64,000 bases of DNA from Fibrella aestuarina BUZ 2 (GCF_000331105.1 NC_020054.1:2043698-2107697); one strand, 5' to 3'; shown: positions 1 to 10,948, numbered from the stretch's first letter. The notes: generated by a model not told the origin, from the sequence alone. Program-made: numbers and translations.

Positions 1-1905
<1,905 letters not shown>

Positions 1906-2032
1906 AATAAAGGTGCTAGCTGCTTGCTACGTGCTGAACGAAACGTGTTGTAAATATTCTCTTCTCGATTGGGAACGAACGAAATGATACTGATCAAACT
2001 GGCTTAGGCTGGTTTGAATCGAAAGAGTAAGG

Positions 2033-2146
2033 AGGTTGGTAACGACGGGCGGGTGAACACCTTTTCCCATTCCGAACAGAGCCGTTAAGCCCCGCACTGC
2101 CGATGGTACTGGAGTCGAATCCGGGAGAGTAGGCGGTCGCCACCTC
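2033..2146 (+). rRNA. 5S ribosomal RNA
   Basis: The segment contains the conserved 5S core CCATTCCGAACAGAG, then TTAAGCCCCGC and CGATGGTACTG. Its ends, GAGGTTGG and CCACCTC, can pair as helix I. It follows the 23S gene by about 130 bases, the normal order in an rRNA operon, and precedes a terminator hairpin. The ends are estimates from helix I pairing. Confidence 0.92.
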
Positions 2147-2158
2147 TGAAACAGCGAG

Positions 2159-2187
2159 AGCCGTGTTCCACAAGAACACGGCTTTTT
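2159..2187 (+). terminator. Rho-independent terminator of the rRNA operon
   Basis: AGCCGTGTTC (2159-2168) pairs perfectly with GAACACGGCT (2174-2183) around a 5-base loop and is followed by a run of five T. Placed just after 5S, it ends the rRNA transcript. Confidence 0.92.
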
Positions 2188-2276
2188 GCATTTATATCCT
2201 GTTACTGTTATCTGCAATCCATTGCATGCCGTTTTTGTGTACCTTCGATTGCTAGGTAGTTAATTCAACAAACAGG

Positions 2277-2741
2277 ATGGCAGTTTTCAAACTAACTATT
2301 AATGGACGTACCCATCAGGCTGATGTAGAGGCTGATACGCCGCTACTTTGGGTACTGCGCGATCACCTTGGGCTTGTCGGGACAAAGTACGGTTGTGGCA
2401 TTGCCCAGTGCGGAGCCTGTACGGTACACGTCAACGGGGAAGCGACGCGTTCTTGCGTGTTGCCAGTTTCGGCTATCGGTGCCGGGAAAGTAGTCACCAT
2501 CGAAGGGTTATCGGCGAAAGGAGATCATCCGGTGCAACAAGCTTGGAACGAGGTGGACGTACCCCAGTGTGGGTATTGTCAGGCTGGGCAGATTATGACC
2601 GCCGCTGCATTTCTCAAGCGCAATCCTAAACCAGCCGCTGCCGACATCGATTCAGCTATGAGCGGAAATATTTGCCGCTGTGGTACCTACCACCGGATTC
2701 GGGAAGCCGTGCAGTTGGCCAGTACAAAACTGAAAAAATAG
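2277..2741 (+). CDS. (2Fe-2S)-binding subunit of a xanthine dehydrogenase-family oxidoreductase
   Basis: Small iron-sulfur subunit (154 aa) of a molybdenum hydroxylase, of the IorA/CoxS type. The N-terminal plant-type ferredoxin domain has CGIAQCGAC with a further Cys about 12 residues on (roughly residues 40-60). The C-terminal all-helical domain has the second cluster motifs CGYCQAGQ and CRCGTY (about 100-140). The length is normal for the family. It would pass electrons from the molybdopterin subunit encoded 2 bases downstream. No FAD-binding middle subunit is encoded here, as in isoquinoline-oxidoreductase-type two-subunit enzymes, which suggests a cytochrome or other carrier as electron acceptor. 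The start ATG at 2277 follows AACAGG. The substrate cannot be told from sequence. Confidence 0.93.
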   Translation: MAVFKLTINGRTHQADVEADTPLLWVLRDHLGLVGTKYGCGIAQCGACTVHVNGEATRSCVLPVSAIGAGKVVTIEGLSAKGDHPVQQAWNEVDVPQCGYCQAGQIMTAAAFLKRNPKPAAADIDSAMSGNICRCGTYHRIREAVQLASTKLKK

Positions 2742-2743
2742 CC

Positions 2744-4894
2744 ATGCAGACACAGACTAACGAAAGCCGCCGGAACTTCATGAAGATGGCCGCTATGGCC
2801 GGCGGCGGATTTGTCTTGGGCTTCAACTGGCTCGAGTCGGAAGCTGCCGCGGTCAGCATGGCGGTGCCAGCGCAGGCACTCACGTTTAACAGTTATTTAT
2901 CGATAAGCCCACAGGGTATCATCACGATTCTGTCGCCTAATCCGGAGGTTGGCCAGGGTATCAAAACCGCCTTCCCGATTATCGTAGCCGAAGAGCTCGA
3001 TGCCGATTGGACGAAAGTGGTAGTTGAGCAGGCTCCCCTTGATACGAAAAAGTTCGAGCGACAGGTGGCGGGCGGTAGCGGTTCCATTCCTCACTCCTGG
3101 AAACGCCTGCGGGTAGCGGGGGCGACGGCGCGTCAAATGCTCGTTGAGGCGGCGGCTAAGCGCTGGAACGTACCTGCAACCACCTGCACGACGGATAAGG
3201 GCTTTGTACTGCATCAGGCCAGCAATCGGAAAGTAAGCTACGGCGAATTGGCTGCCGAAGCAGCCCAGATTCCGGTCCCGACGGATGTTAAGCTGAAAGA
3301 TAGTAAAGACTTCAAATTGATTGGGAGTACGGTTAAGAATGTTGATAACCCGCCTATCCTGACCGGAAAGCCGCTGTTTGGGCTCGATTTCTACCGGGAG
3401 GGCATGCTGTTTGGCATGCTTCAGCGGCCTGCTTTTGGCTATAAAGCTAAGGCTATTACCAATGCGGCTACCGTGAAAAAAATGCCGGGTATCCTAGACG
3501 TGATGCTCGTCAATAATGGGGTGGCCGTGGTTGGGAAATCAACCTGGCAGGTGCAGAAAGCCAAAAGCGCGTTGCAGGTGGAATGGGAGAAAACGGACAC
3601 GCTCGAAAACAGCGCCGACCACAACCGGATATTGAGCGAGCTACTCGATAGCTCATCGGCGATGGTACGTCGGCAGGATGGCGATGTGAAAACGGCTTTC
3701 GCCAACGCCGCCAAGGTGGTTAAGGCGGAGTATCAGTGTCCATTTCTGCCGCACAGCCCGATGGAGCCAATGAACTTCTTTGCGCACGTGCGTTCGGGAG
3801 CCAATGGCGTTGAGAGTGCGGAACTGGTAGGCCCGACCCAAACGCCCGAACTCGCCCGCAACGAAACAGCCAAGCTGCTCGGCATCGCCCCGGATAAAGT
3901 CACGGTAGAACTTACCCGTATGGGTGGGGGATTTGGCCGCCGTTTGAAGGCCGATTATGTGGTTGAAGCCGTGCAGGTGTCGAAACTGATGAATGCGCCG
4001 GTGAAGCTGATCTGGACGCGCGAGGACGACATGACGGGTGGTAGCTATCGCCCCGCCGTTCGGTATCGGTTCGAAGCGGCGCTGGATGCGCAAAATAACC
4101 TGATTGGCTATAAACTACGGGGCGTCGGTATCAACGCCGGCAACCCGACGCGGGAAGACAATTTCCCCGCTGGTTCGGTAGAAAACCTGCTGATCGACAG
4201 CGTTGAGCACAAATCTCCCATTACGACTGGCGCGTGGCGGGCACCCATTACCAACTTCCTGGCGTTTGCCGAGCAGTCGTTTCTGGATGAGGTCGCGCAG
4301 GCGGCGGGTAAAGATCCCGTGCAGTTCAGGCTGGAATTGCTCGACCGCGCGAAGCAGAAGCCGACCGGCGCCATCAAATACGACATCGACCGGATGCGTG
4401 GCGTAATTGAACTGGCGGCTGAAAAGGCAGGCTGGGGCAAAAAGAAAGACGTGGCGCAGGGCTTCAGCGTGTATTTCTCGCACCGCTCCTACGTGGCGCA
4501 GGTGGGCGAGGTGGTCGTTCAAAAAGGAAAACCCGTGCTGCAAAAGGTCTATGCGGCGGCTGATTGCGGCGTGGTTATCAACCAGAGCGGCGCCCGGCAA
4601 CAGGTAACCGGTTGTATCGTCGATGGTATCGGCCACGCCATGTATGGGCAGTTGACCTTTAAAGATGGTGCCACTGAGCAAAAGAATTTCGGCGAGTACC
4701 GGCTCATTCGGATGAACGAGATCCCGAACGTTGAAGTGCATTTCGTGAAAAACGACATCGAACCAACGGGCCTGGGTGAACCAGCTTTACCACCGGCAGG
4801 CGCTGCAATTGCGAACGCTATCTTTAAAGCGACGGGTAAGCGGCTGCGTAATCAGCCCTTTGTCGAAGAGGATGCCCTCAAGCGGGTTTCGTAA
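2744..4894 (+). CDS. Molybdopterin-binding subunit of a xanthine dehydrogenase/aldehyde oxidase-family enzyme
   Basis: Large catalytic subunit, 716 aa from the ATG at 2744, which lies 2 bases after the stop of the iron-sulfur subunit gene. An upstream in-frame ATG inside that gene is less likely. The N-terminus carries a twin-arginine signal (ESRRNFMK followed by a hydrophobic stretch), so the folded cofactor-loaded enzyme is probably exported to the periplasm, as in IorB-like proteins. Visible family marks are the glycine-rich MGGGFGRR near residue 400 and GLGEPALPPAGAAIANAI near the C-terminus, which contains the catalytic Glu region of this family. With the upstream subunit it forms a two-gene operon ended by the hairpin at 4921. 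The substrate is an aldehyde or N-heterocycle by family; the exact one is unknown. Confidence 0.93.
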   Translation: MQTQTNESRRNFMKMAAMAGGGFVLGFNWLESEAAAVSMAVPAQALTFNSYLSISPQGIITILSPNPEVGQGIKTAFPIIVAEELDADWTKVVVEQAPLDTKKFERQVAGGSGSIPHSWKRLRVAGATARQMLVEAAAKRWNVPATTCTTDKGFVLHQASNRKVSYGELAAEAAQIPVPTDVKLKDSKDFKLIGSTVKNVDNPPILTGKPLFGLDFYREGMLFGMLQRPAFGYKAKAITNAATVKKMPGILDVMLVNNGVAVVGKSTWQVQKAKSALQVEWEKTDTLENSADHNRILSELLDSSSAMVRRQDGDVKTAFANAAKVVKAEYQCPFLPHSPMEPMNFFAHVRSGANGVESAELVGPTQTPELARNETAKLLGIAPDKVTVELTRMGGGFGRRLKADYVVEAVQVSKLMNAPVKLIWTREDDMTGGSYRPAVRYRFEAALDAQNNLIGYKLRGVGINAGNPTREDNFPAGSVENLLIDSVEHKSPITTGAWRAPITNFLAFAEQSFLDEVAQAAGKDPVQFRLELLDRAKQKPTGAIKYDIDRMRGVIELAAEKAGWGKKKDVAQGFSVYFSHRSYVAQVGEVVVQKGKPVLQKVYAAADCGVVINQSGARQQVTGCIVDGIGHAMYGQLTFKDGATEQKNFGEYRLIRMNEIPNVEVHFVKNDIEPTGLGEPALPPAGAAIANAIFKATGKRLRNQPFVEEDALKRVS

Positions 4895-4920
4895 TGGCTC
4901 CATTGCCTTTGAAACTATAG

Positions 4921-4955
4921 AAAAAGCCCACTCAGGTACGTTGAGTGGGCTTTTT
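4921..4955. terminator. Bidirectional terminator between convergent genes
   Basis: AAAAAGCCCACTCA (4921-4934) pairs perfectly with TGAGTGGGCTTTTT (4942-4955). It has A-run and T-run flanks on both strands and lies between two convergent genes. The 7-base loop is GGTACGT, so a copy of the dispersed 10-mer (reverse orientation, 4933-4942) spans the loop. Confidence 0.93.
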
Positions 4956-4977
4956 TATGAACAGTCGGTTCTAGCGT

Positions 4978-6030
4978 TTAGAGGCCTAGCACGCGTTTGT
5001 TGAAGGCCTCGTCGGCACCTGTACCGGCAAAGTCATCGAAGGCCCGCTCCGTAACGCGGATCATGTGGTTCTCGATGAAGGGCGCGCCTTCCGCGGCTCC
5101 CTGCTCGGGGTGTTTGATCGCGCATTCCCACTCCAGTACGGCCCAGCCGTCGTAATCGTATTGAGCCAGTTTGCTGAAGATGCTGCCAAAGTCGACCTGC
5201 CCATCGCCCAGCGAACGGAACCGGCCCGCGCGTTCTACCCAGCCCTGGAAACCACCATATACACCCTGCCGGCCCGTTGGGTTGAACTCGGCATCTTTCA
5301 CGTGGAAGGCATAAATCCGCTCGTGGTAGATATCGATGAAATCCAGGTAATTGAGGCACTGCAACACAAAGTGGCTGGGATCGTAGTTGATGCCCGCCCG
5401 CTTGTGGTTGCCAACCGCCTCAAGGAATAGCTCAAACGTGACGCCATCGTGCACATCTTCGCCGGGGTGCAACTCATAACCGACGTTAACACCGGCCTCT
5501 TCATAAGCGTCCAGAATTGGCTTCCAGCGTTTGCCCAGTTCGGCAAAACCCGTTTCGACCAGTCCGGCCGGGCGTTGGGGCCAGGGATACATAAACGGCC
5601 ACAGCAAGGCACCCGAGAACGTTACGTGCGACGTAAGGCCGAGGTTCTGACTGGCTTTGGCCGCCAGCATCAGCTGATCGACTGCCCAGGCTTGCTGTTC
5701 CGTTGGTTTGCCCGCCAGTTCGGCCGGGCCAAAGCCATCGAACATAGGCGCGTAGGCTGGGTGAACAGCCACCAACTGCCCTTGCAGGTGCGTTGATAGC
5801 TCCGTGATTTCAACGCCAATGTCGGCGAGTTTACCTTTTAGCTCATCGCAGTAGGTTTTGCTGTCGGCAGCCTGTTTAAGGTCGATAACGCGCGGGTCCC
5901 AGGTGGGGAGCTGAATGCCCTTGTAGCCTAAGTCAGCCATGTACCGGGCAATCGAATCCAGGTTGTTGAAGGGTTCGGCATCGCCCATGAATTGAGCCAG
6001 AAAAATGCCAGGGCCTTTGAGTGATTTCAT
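4978..6030 (-). CDS. Sugar phosphate isomerase/epimerase family protein (xylose isomerase-like TIM barrel)
   Basis: 350 aa cytoplasmic TIM-barrel protein of the AP-endonuclease-2/xylose-isomerase-like family. Likely metal ligands lie in the expected order: Glu in GYELHPGED, Asp/His in NYDPSHF, His in AFHVKDAEF and Glu in VLEWEC. The end RVLGL is common in Bacteroidota members placed beside Gfo/Idh/MocA genes. Two such genes follow upstream on the same strand, and a divergent MFS transporter lies beyond, so a role in sugar or cyclitol catabolism is likely. The substrate is unknown. Start ATG is at 6030; iterated GAAAGAG repeats lie directly upstream. Confidence 0.9.
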   Translation of the reverse strand: MKSLKGPGIFLAQFMGDAEPFNNLDSIARYMADLGYKGIQLPTWDPRVIDLKQAADSKTYCDELKGKLADIGVEITELSTHLQGQLVAVHPAYAPMFDGFGPAELAGKPTEQQAWAVDQLMLAAKASQNLGLTSHVTFSGALLWPFMYPWPQRPAGLVETGFAELGKRWKPILDAYEEAGVNVGYELHPGEDVHDGVTFELFLEAVGNHKRAGINYDPSHFVLQCLNYLDFIDIYHERIYAFHVKDAEFNPTGRQGVYGGFQGWVERAGRFRSLGDGQVDFGSIFSKLAQYDYDGWAVLEWECAIKHPEQGAAEGAPFIENHMIRVTERAFDDFAGTGADEAFNKRVLGL

Positions 6031-6036
6031 TCTTAT

Positions 6037-6147
6037 AAAGAGCGAAAGAATGAAAGAGTGAAAGAGTGAAAGGGCTTCGTATACATGTAAACATGAAGTT
6101 TACCAGCTAAACAGCCACTCTTTCACGCTTCCGCTCTTTCATTCATT
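6037..6147. repeat. Iterated GAAAGAGTG-type repeats forming an imperfect inverted pair
   Basis: 6037-6073 is a run of degenerate units such as GAAAGAATGAAAGAGTG. 6116-6147 holds the same units on the opposite strand. The two can pair imperfectly into a long hairpin with a loop of about 40 bases. The pair lies between the isomerase gene and the four-helix-bundle gene. The same units recur at 6595-6623 and, as a near-perfect hairpin, at 26159-26271. Confidence 0.75.
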
Positions 6148-6151
6148 AAGT

Positions 6152-6580
6152 TCAGTCGCTCGCTGTTTTTCGGGATTTAGATAAAATTTTCAACAGTTGG
6201 TATCCCTCATCAATCAAATCAGACAGTCTGGACTGGGAAACAAGCTGCGTATTGATGAGGGTTTCCAGCCAGAAAAGACACTCGTCTAGTTCTTCAATAA
6301 CTAAACTAAGTTTAGCAAAATATTCTTTTCCACTTCGGCCTCGTCGGACAGCCCGAAAATTGGCTGCTGCTGAAGAAGACGCACGAATGAGTTGCCGACT
6401 AAAATGTTGAGCTTCAAAGCTTTCAGGTAACGACCGACAGACGTTCAAGCAACGAAGCATAAGGTTATTCAGCCGACGAGTGATATCATCCAAAAATTGG
6501 CTCTTTGAATAGCTGGCGTAATCTGCTGGTGCTTCACCAACGTGATCATCACCAGGCAAATCGTCGTTGATAGCATCCAT
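6152..6580 (-). CDS. Four helix bundle protein (S23/23S-intervening-sequence family)
   Basis: 142 aa from the ATG at 6580. An in-frame ATG at 6601 lies inside the flanking repeat and is less likely. The core matches the family: RLNNLMLRCLNVCRSLPESF, then RQLIRASSSAAANFRAV, GRSGKEYFAKLSLVIEELDE and LETLINTQLVS (about residues 35-120). These proteins are small cytosolic four-helix bundles, often pentameric, of unclear function. Some sit in 23S intervening sequences and some act as Avd accessory proteins of diversity-generating retroelements. No reverse transcriptase or template repeat is present here. The gene is bracketed by the GAAAGAG repeats, unlike its neighbours, which hints at insertion as a unit. 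Confidence 0.85.
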   Translation of the reverse strand: MDAINDDLPGDDHVGEAPADYASYSKSQFLDDITRRLNNLMLRCLNVCRSLPESFEAQHFSRQLIRASSSAAANFRAVRRGRSGKEYFAKLSLVIEELDECLFWLETLINTQLVSQSRLSDLIDEGYQLLKILSKSRKTASD

Positions 6581-6594
6581 AATTGAGAACCACT

Positions 6595-6623
6595 CTTTCA
6601 CTCATTCGCTCTCTCACTCTTTG
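6595..6623. repeat. GAAAGAG-type repeat unit upstream of the four-helix-bundle gene
   Basis: This 29-base stretch equals 26243-26271 with one mismatch. On the + strand it begins CTTTCACTCATTCGCTCT. It lies between the four-helix-bundle gene and the stop of the next oxidoreductase gene. Confidence 0.8.
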
Positions 6624-6627
6624 GCTT

Positions 6628-7773
6628 CTACACCTCAACCCAGCTCTGCGCCTTGTTGCTTTCCAGGATCCGCTCGCAGATGAGCAGTTCGCGGTAACCG
6701 TCGGCGAAGGTTGGGTACGTTGGGTTTTCGGGTTGTTTCCCGGCCTCAATGGCGGCGTATACCTCCTTGAAAAGCTGCTTTGACGTATCGGGGAAACCTT
6801 CGTTATGTCCACCGGGGAAACCAATCACCGAACGTACCTCGGCGTGCACCAGCGAGGGGTCGTCGGTAACGGTTTGGTTGTAGCCATCGCGATTACCCAC
6901 CCAAAGCTGATTCGGCGCCTCAGAGTTGAAGGCAAGAGTTTTCTTCGAGCCCGAAATCTCAATCTTGAGTTGGTTTTTGCGTCCAGCCGATACCTGCGAC
7001 ACAGTGATGACGCCCCGGTTGCCGTTGTCGAACCGCAACAATACGTTGGCATGGTCTTCGGTATTGATGGGTACGTCGGCGTAATCGTCGGGTTGCAGCA
7101 TCTTGCCCGAGTAGGTTTCAACGGGCTTCAGTGGCTTTTTGCGCGTCTTGTGGATGGTGTTGAAATCGGCCAGCACGGCGGTCGTTTTCAGACCCGTCAC
7201 GTGCTCCAGAATATCCATCAGGTGCGAACCAATGTCGGCAATGGCCCGCGAATCGCCCGATTTGTCGGGTTCGAGGCGCCAGTTGTAGTCGGTTTCGTAG
7301 AAGAGCCAGTCTTGCAGGTAGGACCCAATAATGCTGTAGACGTCGCCCAGTTCGCCTTTCTCGCGCATCACTTTCATCTGCCGCACTAGTGGGTAGTAGC
7401 GCAGGTTGAAATGCACGGCGTTGACGAGCCCCGTTTGTTCAGCCAGTTGAACCAGCTCTTCGGCTTCGGCCAGGTCTTTCGCCAGCGGCTTCTCGCAGAT
7501 GACGTGCTTGCCCGCCAGCAGCGCTGCCTTTGATTGGCTGTAATGCAGGAAATTAGGGGTACAGATGTGAATGGCCTGAATGTCGTCCTGCTTCAGCAAG
7601 TCGTCGAACGTATAGGCGCGGGGGATACCTAACTGAGCAGCTTTGGTTTCGGCCAGTTCCTGCGAGACTTCGCAGAGGGCAACAACCTCAACATTGGGCA
7701 GGCGACGGAGGGCTTCGATGTGAGCAGGACCGATGAATCCGGTGCCGACGACGCCCACTTGGATTTTTGACAT
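6628..7773 (-). CDS. Gfo/Idh/MocA family oxidoreductase
   Basis: 381 aa NAD(P)-dependent sugar or cyclitol dehydrogenase. The N-terminal Rossmann fold begins VGVVGTGFIGPAHIEAL, which has the GxGxxG loop. The EKPLAKDLAEAEEL motif near residue 95 holds the family's conserved Lys-Pro. A C-terminal alpha/beta domain follows, with a putative catalytic region around DIGSHLMDI. The length is typical. The gene lies 91 bases after a second member of the family on the same strand and is probably co-transcribed with it. With the isomerase/epimerase gene this makes a typical oxidise-and-isomerise sugar module. The substrate is unknown. Confidence 0.93.
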   Translation of the reverse strand: MSKIQVGVVGTGFIGPAHIEALRRLPNVEVVALCEVSQELAETKAAQLGIPRAYTFDDLLKQDDIQAIHICTPNFLHYSQSKAALLAGKHVICEKPLAKDLAEAEELVQLAEQTGLVNAVHFNLRYYPLVRQMKVMREKGELGDVYSIIGSYLQDWLFYETDYNWRLEPDKSGDSRAIADIGSHLMDILEHVTGLKTTAVLADFNTIHKTRKKPLKPVETYSGKMLQPDDYADVPINTEDHANVLLRFDNGNRGVITVSQVSAGRKNQLKIEISGSKKTLAFNSEAPNQLWVGNRDGYNQTVTDDPSLVHAEVRSVIGFPGGHNEGFPDTSKQLFKEVYAAIEAGKQPENPTYPTFADGYRELLICERILESNKAQSWVEV

Positions 7774-7864
7774 GAGAGAGAAAATTGGTTAATCGTGCTA
7801 ATTGCTGACGTCCAGAAGACGCAAAATTTGCCGCGGCGGCGTTGAGTCCGAACGGGACTGGTCG

Positions 7865-9067
7865 CTACGAAATGAACTTCGTCCACTTCTGATCCGATTT
7901 GTCGGACGATACCACGGTGTCGATAAAGGCCATGCCGCGAACGCCGTCGGCTACGCCGGGGAAGTCGAGGCGGATAGGGTCGGGCTCGGTGCCGTTGAGG
8001 CGCGCGCGGAGCGTGTGGGCAAAGTTGGTATAGATGTTGGCAAAAGCCTCCAGGAACGCTTCCGGGTGGCCGGCCGGCAGGCGGGTGTTGGCCTGTGCCT
8101 CGGGCGACAACGTACCCACGTTGGTTCGGATAAGGCGGGCGCCATTTTCGTTGGTCTTGTAGATGAGCGTATTCGGCTCCATCTGATGCCACTCCAGGCC
8201 GCCAAACTCTCCATATACCTTAATCTTGAGCGGGTTTTCTTCGCCGTTGGCAATCTGGCTGTTGGTGAGCATGCCTTTGGCCCCGTTGTCGAATCGCAAC
8301 AGCATATTGGCGTCGTCGTCAAGCAGGCGGCCCTCCACGAAAATGGTGAGGTCGGCGCAGAGCTCGGTGATTTTCAGGCCGGTGATGTACTCGACGAGGT
8401 TTTCGGCGTGGGTGCCGATATCGCCAACGCCACCCACCGCGCCCGACTTGGCAGGGTCGGTGCGCCAGCTAGCCTGCTTCTGCCCCGTCGCTTCGACGAG
8501 TTGCGCCAGCCAGCCCTGCGGGTATTCGACCAGTACCTTCCGAATCTGCCCCAGCTTACCGGCTTTGATCATGGCCCGGGCTTCCTTCACCATTGGGTAG
8601 CCGGTGTAGTTGTGGGTCAGGCAGAAGATCAGGCCGGTTTTCTCCACTAGCTGAGCCAGTTCCTTGGCCTCGGCCAGGTTGAGCGTCATGGGTTTATCGC
8701 ACACCACGTGAAAGCCATTTTCGAGGGCCATTTTCGCGGGGGCAAAGTGCATGTAGTTAGGCGTCACGATGGTCACAAAGTCCATTCGCTCACCCTCGGG
8801 CAGCTCTTTTTCCTGCCGGATCATGTCTTCGAAGGTATCATAGACACGGTTGGGAGGCAGGTACAGGGCGTGACCGGTTTGCCGCGATTTTTCGGGGTTC
8901 GAGCTAAACGCTCCACACACGAGTTCGATCTCATTATCGAGAGCGGCTGCCCGGCGGTGAACGGCACCAATAAAAGCGTCGAGGCTACCACCGACCATCC
9001 CCATGCGGAGCTTACGGTGTGTGGTTGAAGGAAAATGAGAAGGCCGGTTTTCCGATGTAATTGTCAT
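7865..9067 (-). CDS. Gfo/Idh/MocA family oxidoreductase (second copy)
   Basis: 400 aa from the ATG at 9067; an in-frame TTG at 9100 would add 11 residues. The Rossmann segment is RMGMVGGSLDAFIGAVHRRA, a GGSxxAFIG variant usual in one Gfo/Idh subgroup. It is followed by CDKPMTLNLAEAKEL and GDIGTHAENLVEYITGL. It differs clearly from the neighbouring 381 aa protein, so the two likely act on different intermediates. It is the first gene of the minus-strand sugar group. A divergent intergenic region of about 270 bases separates it from the MFS transporter gene and probably holds both promoters. Confidence 0.92.
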   Translation of the reverse strand: MTITSENRPSHFPSTTHRKLRMGMVGGSLDAFIGAVHRRAAALDNEIELVCGAFSSNPEKSRQTGHALYLPPNRVYDTFEDMIRQEKELPEGERMDFVTIVTPNYMHFAPAKMALENGFHVVCDKPMTLNLAEAKELAQLVEKTGLIFCLTHNYTGYPMVKEARAMIKAGKLGQIRKVLVEYPQGWLAQLVEATGQKQASWRTDPAKSGAVGGVGDIGTHAENLVEYITGLKITELCADLTIFVEGRLLDDDANMLLRFDNGAKGMLTNSQIANGEENPLKIKVYGEFGGLEWHQMEPNTLIYKTNENGARLIRTNVGTLSPEAQANTRLPAGHPEAFLEAFANIYTNFAHTLRARLNGTEPDPIRLDFPGVADGVRGMAFIDTVVSSDKSDQKWTKFIS

Positions 9068-9338
9068 AAGCGCAACGGCAGTAATGCTTGTTCTACGCAA
9101 AGTAATGGGCTACCTCCCGGAAGACGCAACCACTTCCTAACGAAATAAGAAAACTGGGCCGATTTACTTTTATTTCGCTCATTTTGGATTGCGCAAAGAA
9201 GCAAATTGGGTAACATTGGGATTCAAATGGCTTTGGACTCTGAACATCGGAAGCCAGACAACCTCTGAATCTCGGCCCATCCGATACGTTATAGCCAACA
9301 ACTAACGTCTCTTATCTAATCAACTCCTTCTGTTACAC

Positions 9339-10580
9339 ATGGACCTAACCGTTAACCGCTCCCGACTTTTCAACGCGAGCTGCTTTGCTATCATCACTAC
9401 GGCCATGGCGTTCGCCATCCGGGCGGGCGTTCTGACTCAACTAGGGGCGGAGTTCAACCTGACCGCCAAAGAACTGGGCTACGTGAACCAGATGGCGTTC
9501 CTGGGCTTTCCCATCGCGATGATTTTTGGGGGGCCGCTCTACAACGTCATTGGTCCGAAGCGCATTGCCTGGGTGGCGTTTGCTACGCACGTACTGGGAC
9601 TGGTGCTGACCATCACGGCGTCGGGTTTCTGGAGCCTGCTGATCTCGACATTCTTCGTGGGTTTTGGTAATGGTACGGTAGAAGCCGCCTGTAATCCGCT
9701 GGTGACAGACATGTATAGTGGTAATCAGACGACCAAGATGCTCAACCGGCTCCACATGTGGTTTCCTGGCGGCATCGTAATTGGTAGCCTGCTCTCGAAG
9801 TTTATGACACAGGCCGGGCTCGGCTGGCAGTTGCAGATCGGAGCTATCTTGATTCCGGCTGTGATTTATGCCGGTCTTTTCTTGGGACAGCAGTTCCCGG
9901 CCAGCAAAGTAGAAGGGGCATCATCGACGGGAGAAAATCTCAGATCGATGGCGTCGCCATTGTACCTGTTCATGCTGGTTTGTATGGCCCTGACGGCTGT
10001 TTCGGAGTTCGGTCCTGAGCAGTGGATTGATCCCATCATGAAAAACGCCGGTGCCGACCCGATGATTATCCTGGCGCTGGTGACGGGATTGATGGCTGTA
10101 GGTCGGTTCTTCGCTGGTCCGATCGTGCACCGCCTGAACCCAACCGGTGTCCTGTGGGGTTCATCGATCATGGCGGCGCTTGGCGTATACCTAATGGGTA
10201 ATGCCACGGGCGGGATGGTGTATCTGTCGGCCATTGTCTTTGCCATCGGGGTTTGTTATTTCTGGCCCACGATGCTCGGTTTTGTGGCCGAATACATCCC
10301 GAAAGCGGGCGCCTTCGGTCTGTCGATCATGGGCGGTATGGGCATGTTTGCTACTTCGATCTTCCAGCCCATTATCGGCGGCTGGCTCGATGAGGAAGCC
10401 AGCAAGCGGGGCCTGACCGCCGAAACGGCTGATTTGGCCACCGGCCAGGCTACACTAGGCCACATGGTCATTTTTCCGCTGGTCCTGATTGTGGCGTTTG
10501 GTATTCTGTGGTTTGTGATGCGCAATCGCAAACCGGCCCACGCTGACGAAACCCTGATTGCCGAGCAGCCTCAACTGTAA
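9339..10580 (+). CDS. MFS transporter, probably for a sugar
   Basis: 413 aa inner-membrane protein with about 12 hydrophobic segments, starting from FNASCFAIITTAMAFAIRAG. The MFS loop 2-3 signature is degenerate here (GGPLYNVIGPKRIAWVAF, about residues 64-81). The central loop is short and hydrophilic (KVEGASSTGENL). It is divergent from the two oxidoreductase genes and probably imports the substrate they process. No signal peptide is expected. A strong terminator follows. Confidence 0.9.
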   Translation: MDLTVNRSRLFNASCFAIITTAMAFAIRAGVLTQLGAEFNLTAKELGYVNQMAFLGFPIAMIFGGPLYNVIGPKRIAWVAFATHVLGLVLTITASGFWSLLISTFFVGFGNGTVEAACNPLVTDMYSGNQTTKMLNRLHMWFPGGIVIGSLLSKFMTQAGLGWQLQIGAILIPAVIYAGLFLGQQFPASKVEGASSTGENLRSMASPLYLFMLVCMALTAVSEFGPEQWIDPIMKNAGADPMIILALVTGLMAVGRFFAGPIVHRLNPTGVLWGSSIMAALGVYLMGNATGGMVYLSAIVFAIGVCYFWPTMLGFVAEYIPKAGAFGLSIMGGMGMFATSIFQPIIGGWLDEEASKRGLTAETADLATGQATLGHMVIFPLVLIVAFGILWFVMRNRKPAHADETLIAEQPQL

Positions 10581-10600
10581 GCAGCTAAACGTCAATCCAT

Positions 10601-10636
10601 AAAAAGAGGGCCGAGTCAACACTCGGCCCTCTTTTT
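10601..10636. terminator. Bidirectional terminator
   Basis: AAAAAGAGGGCCGAGT (10601-10616) pairs perfectly with ACTCGGCCCTCTTTTT (10621-10636) around a CAAC loop, between the convergent MFS and DUF427 genes. Confidence 0.95.
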
Positions 10637-10666
10637 ATGGGCTGGTAGCATCGGGTACGTTGCTGA

Positions 10667-10948
10667 TCAGTCGACAACCGAAACACCTTTCCAGAAGGCT
10701 ATGCGGCCTTTGATCTGGCTGGCGGCTGGTTTCGGGTCCGGGTAGTACCAGGCGGCGTCGGGGTTCGACCGACCATCGACGTTGAGTGAGTAATACGAAG
10801 CTACACCTTTCCACGGGCAGGTGGTGTGGGTGGGGCTGTTGGTCAGGTAGTCTGCTTTCACCGATTCGACAGGGAAATAGTGGTTGTTCTCAACGACCAC
10901 CGTATCGTTACTTTCGGCAATCGTCTGCCCATTCCAGATGGCTTTCAT
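10667..10948 (-). CDS. DUF427 domain-containing protein
   Basis: 93 aa. MKAIWNGQTIAESNDTVVVE, then YFPVESV, TCPWKGVASYYSL and AAWYYPDPKPAA are the standard DUF427 sequence blocks, and the length is typical. It is a small cytosolic single-domain protein of unknown function, widespread in bacteria. No operon partner is visible. Confidence 0.93.
   Translation of the reverse strand: MKAIWNGQTIAESNDTVVVENNHYFPVESVKADYLTNSPTHTTCPWKGVASYYSLNVDGRSNPDAAWYYPDPKPAASQIKGRIAFWKGVSVVD

Noticed and set aside
2222..2247. Promoter of the molybdenum hydroxylase genes (TTG ... TACCTTCG)
   Set aside because: The -7 box has a mismatch and the spacing from TTG is only about 15 bases, so support is too weak.
6152..6580. 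Avd of a diversity-generating retroelement
   Set aside because: No reverse transcriptase, template repeat or variable repeat is found in the window.
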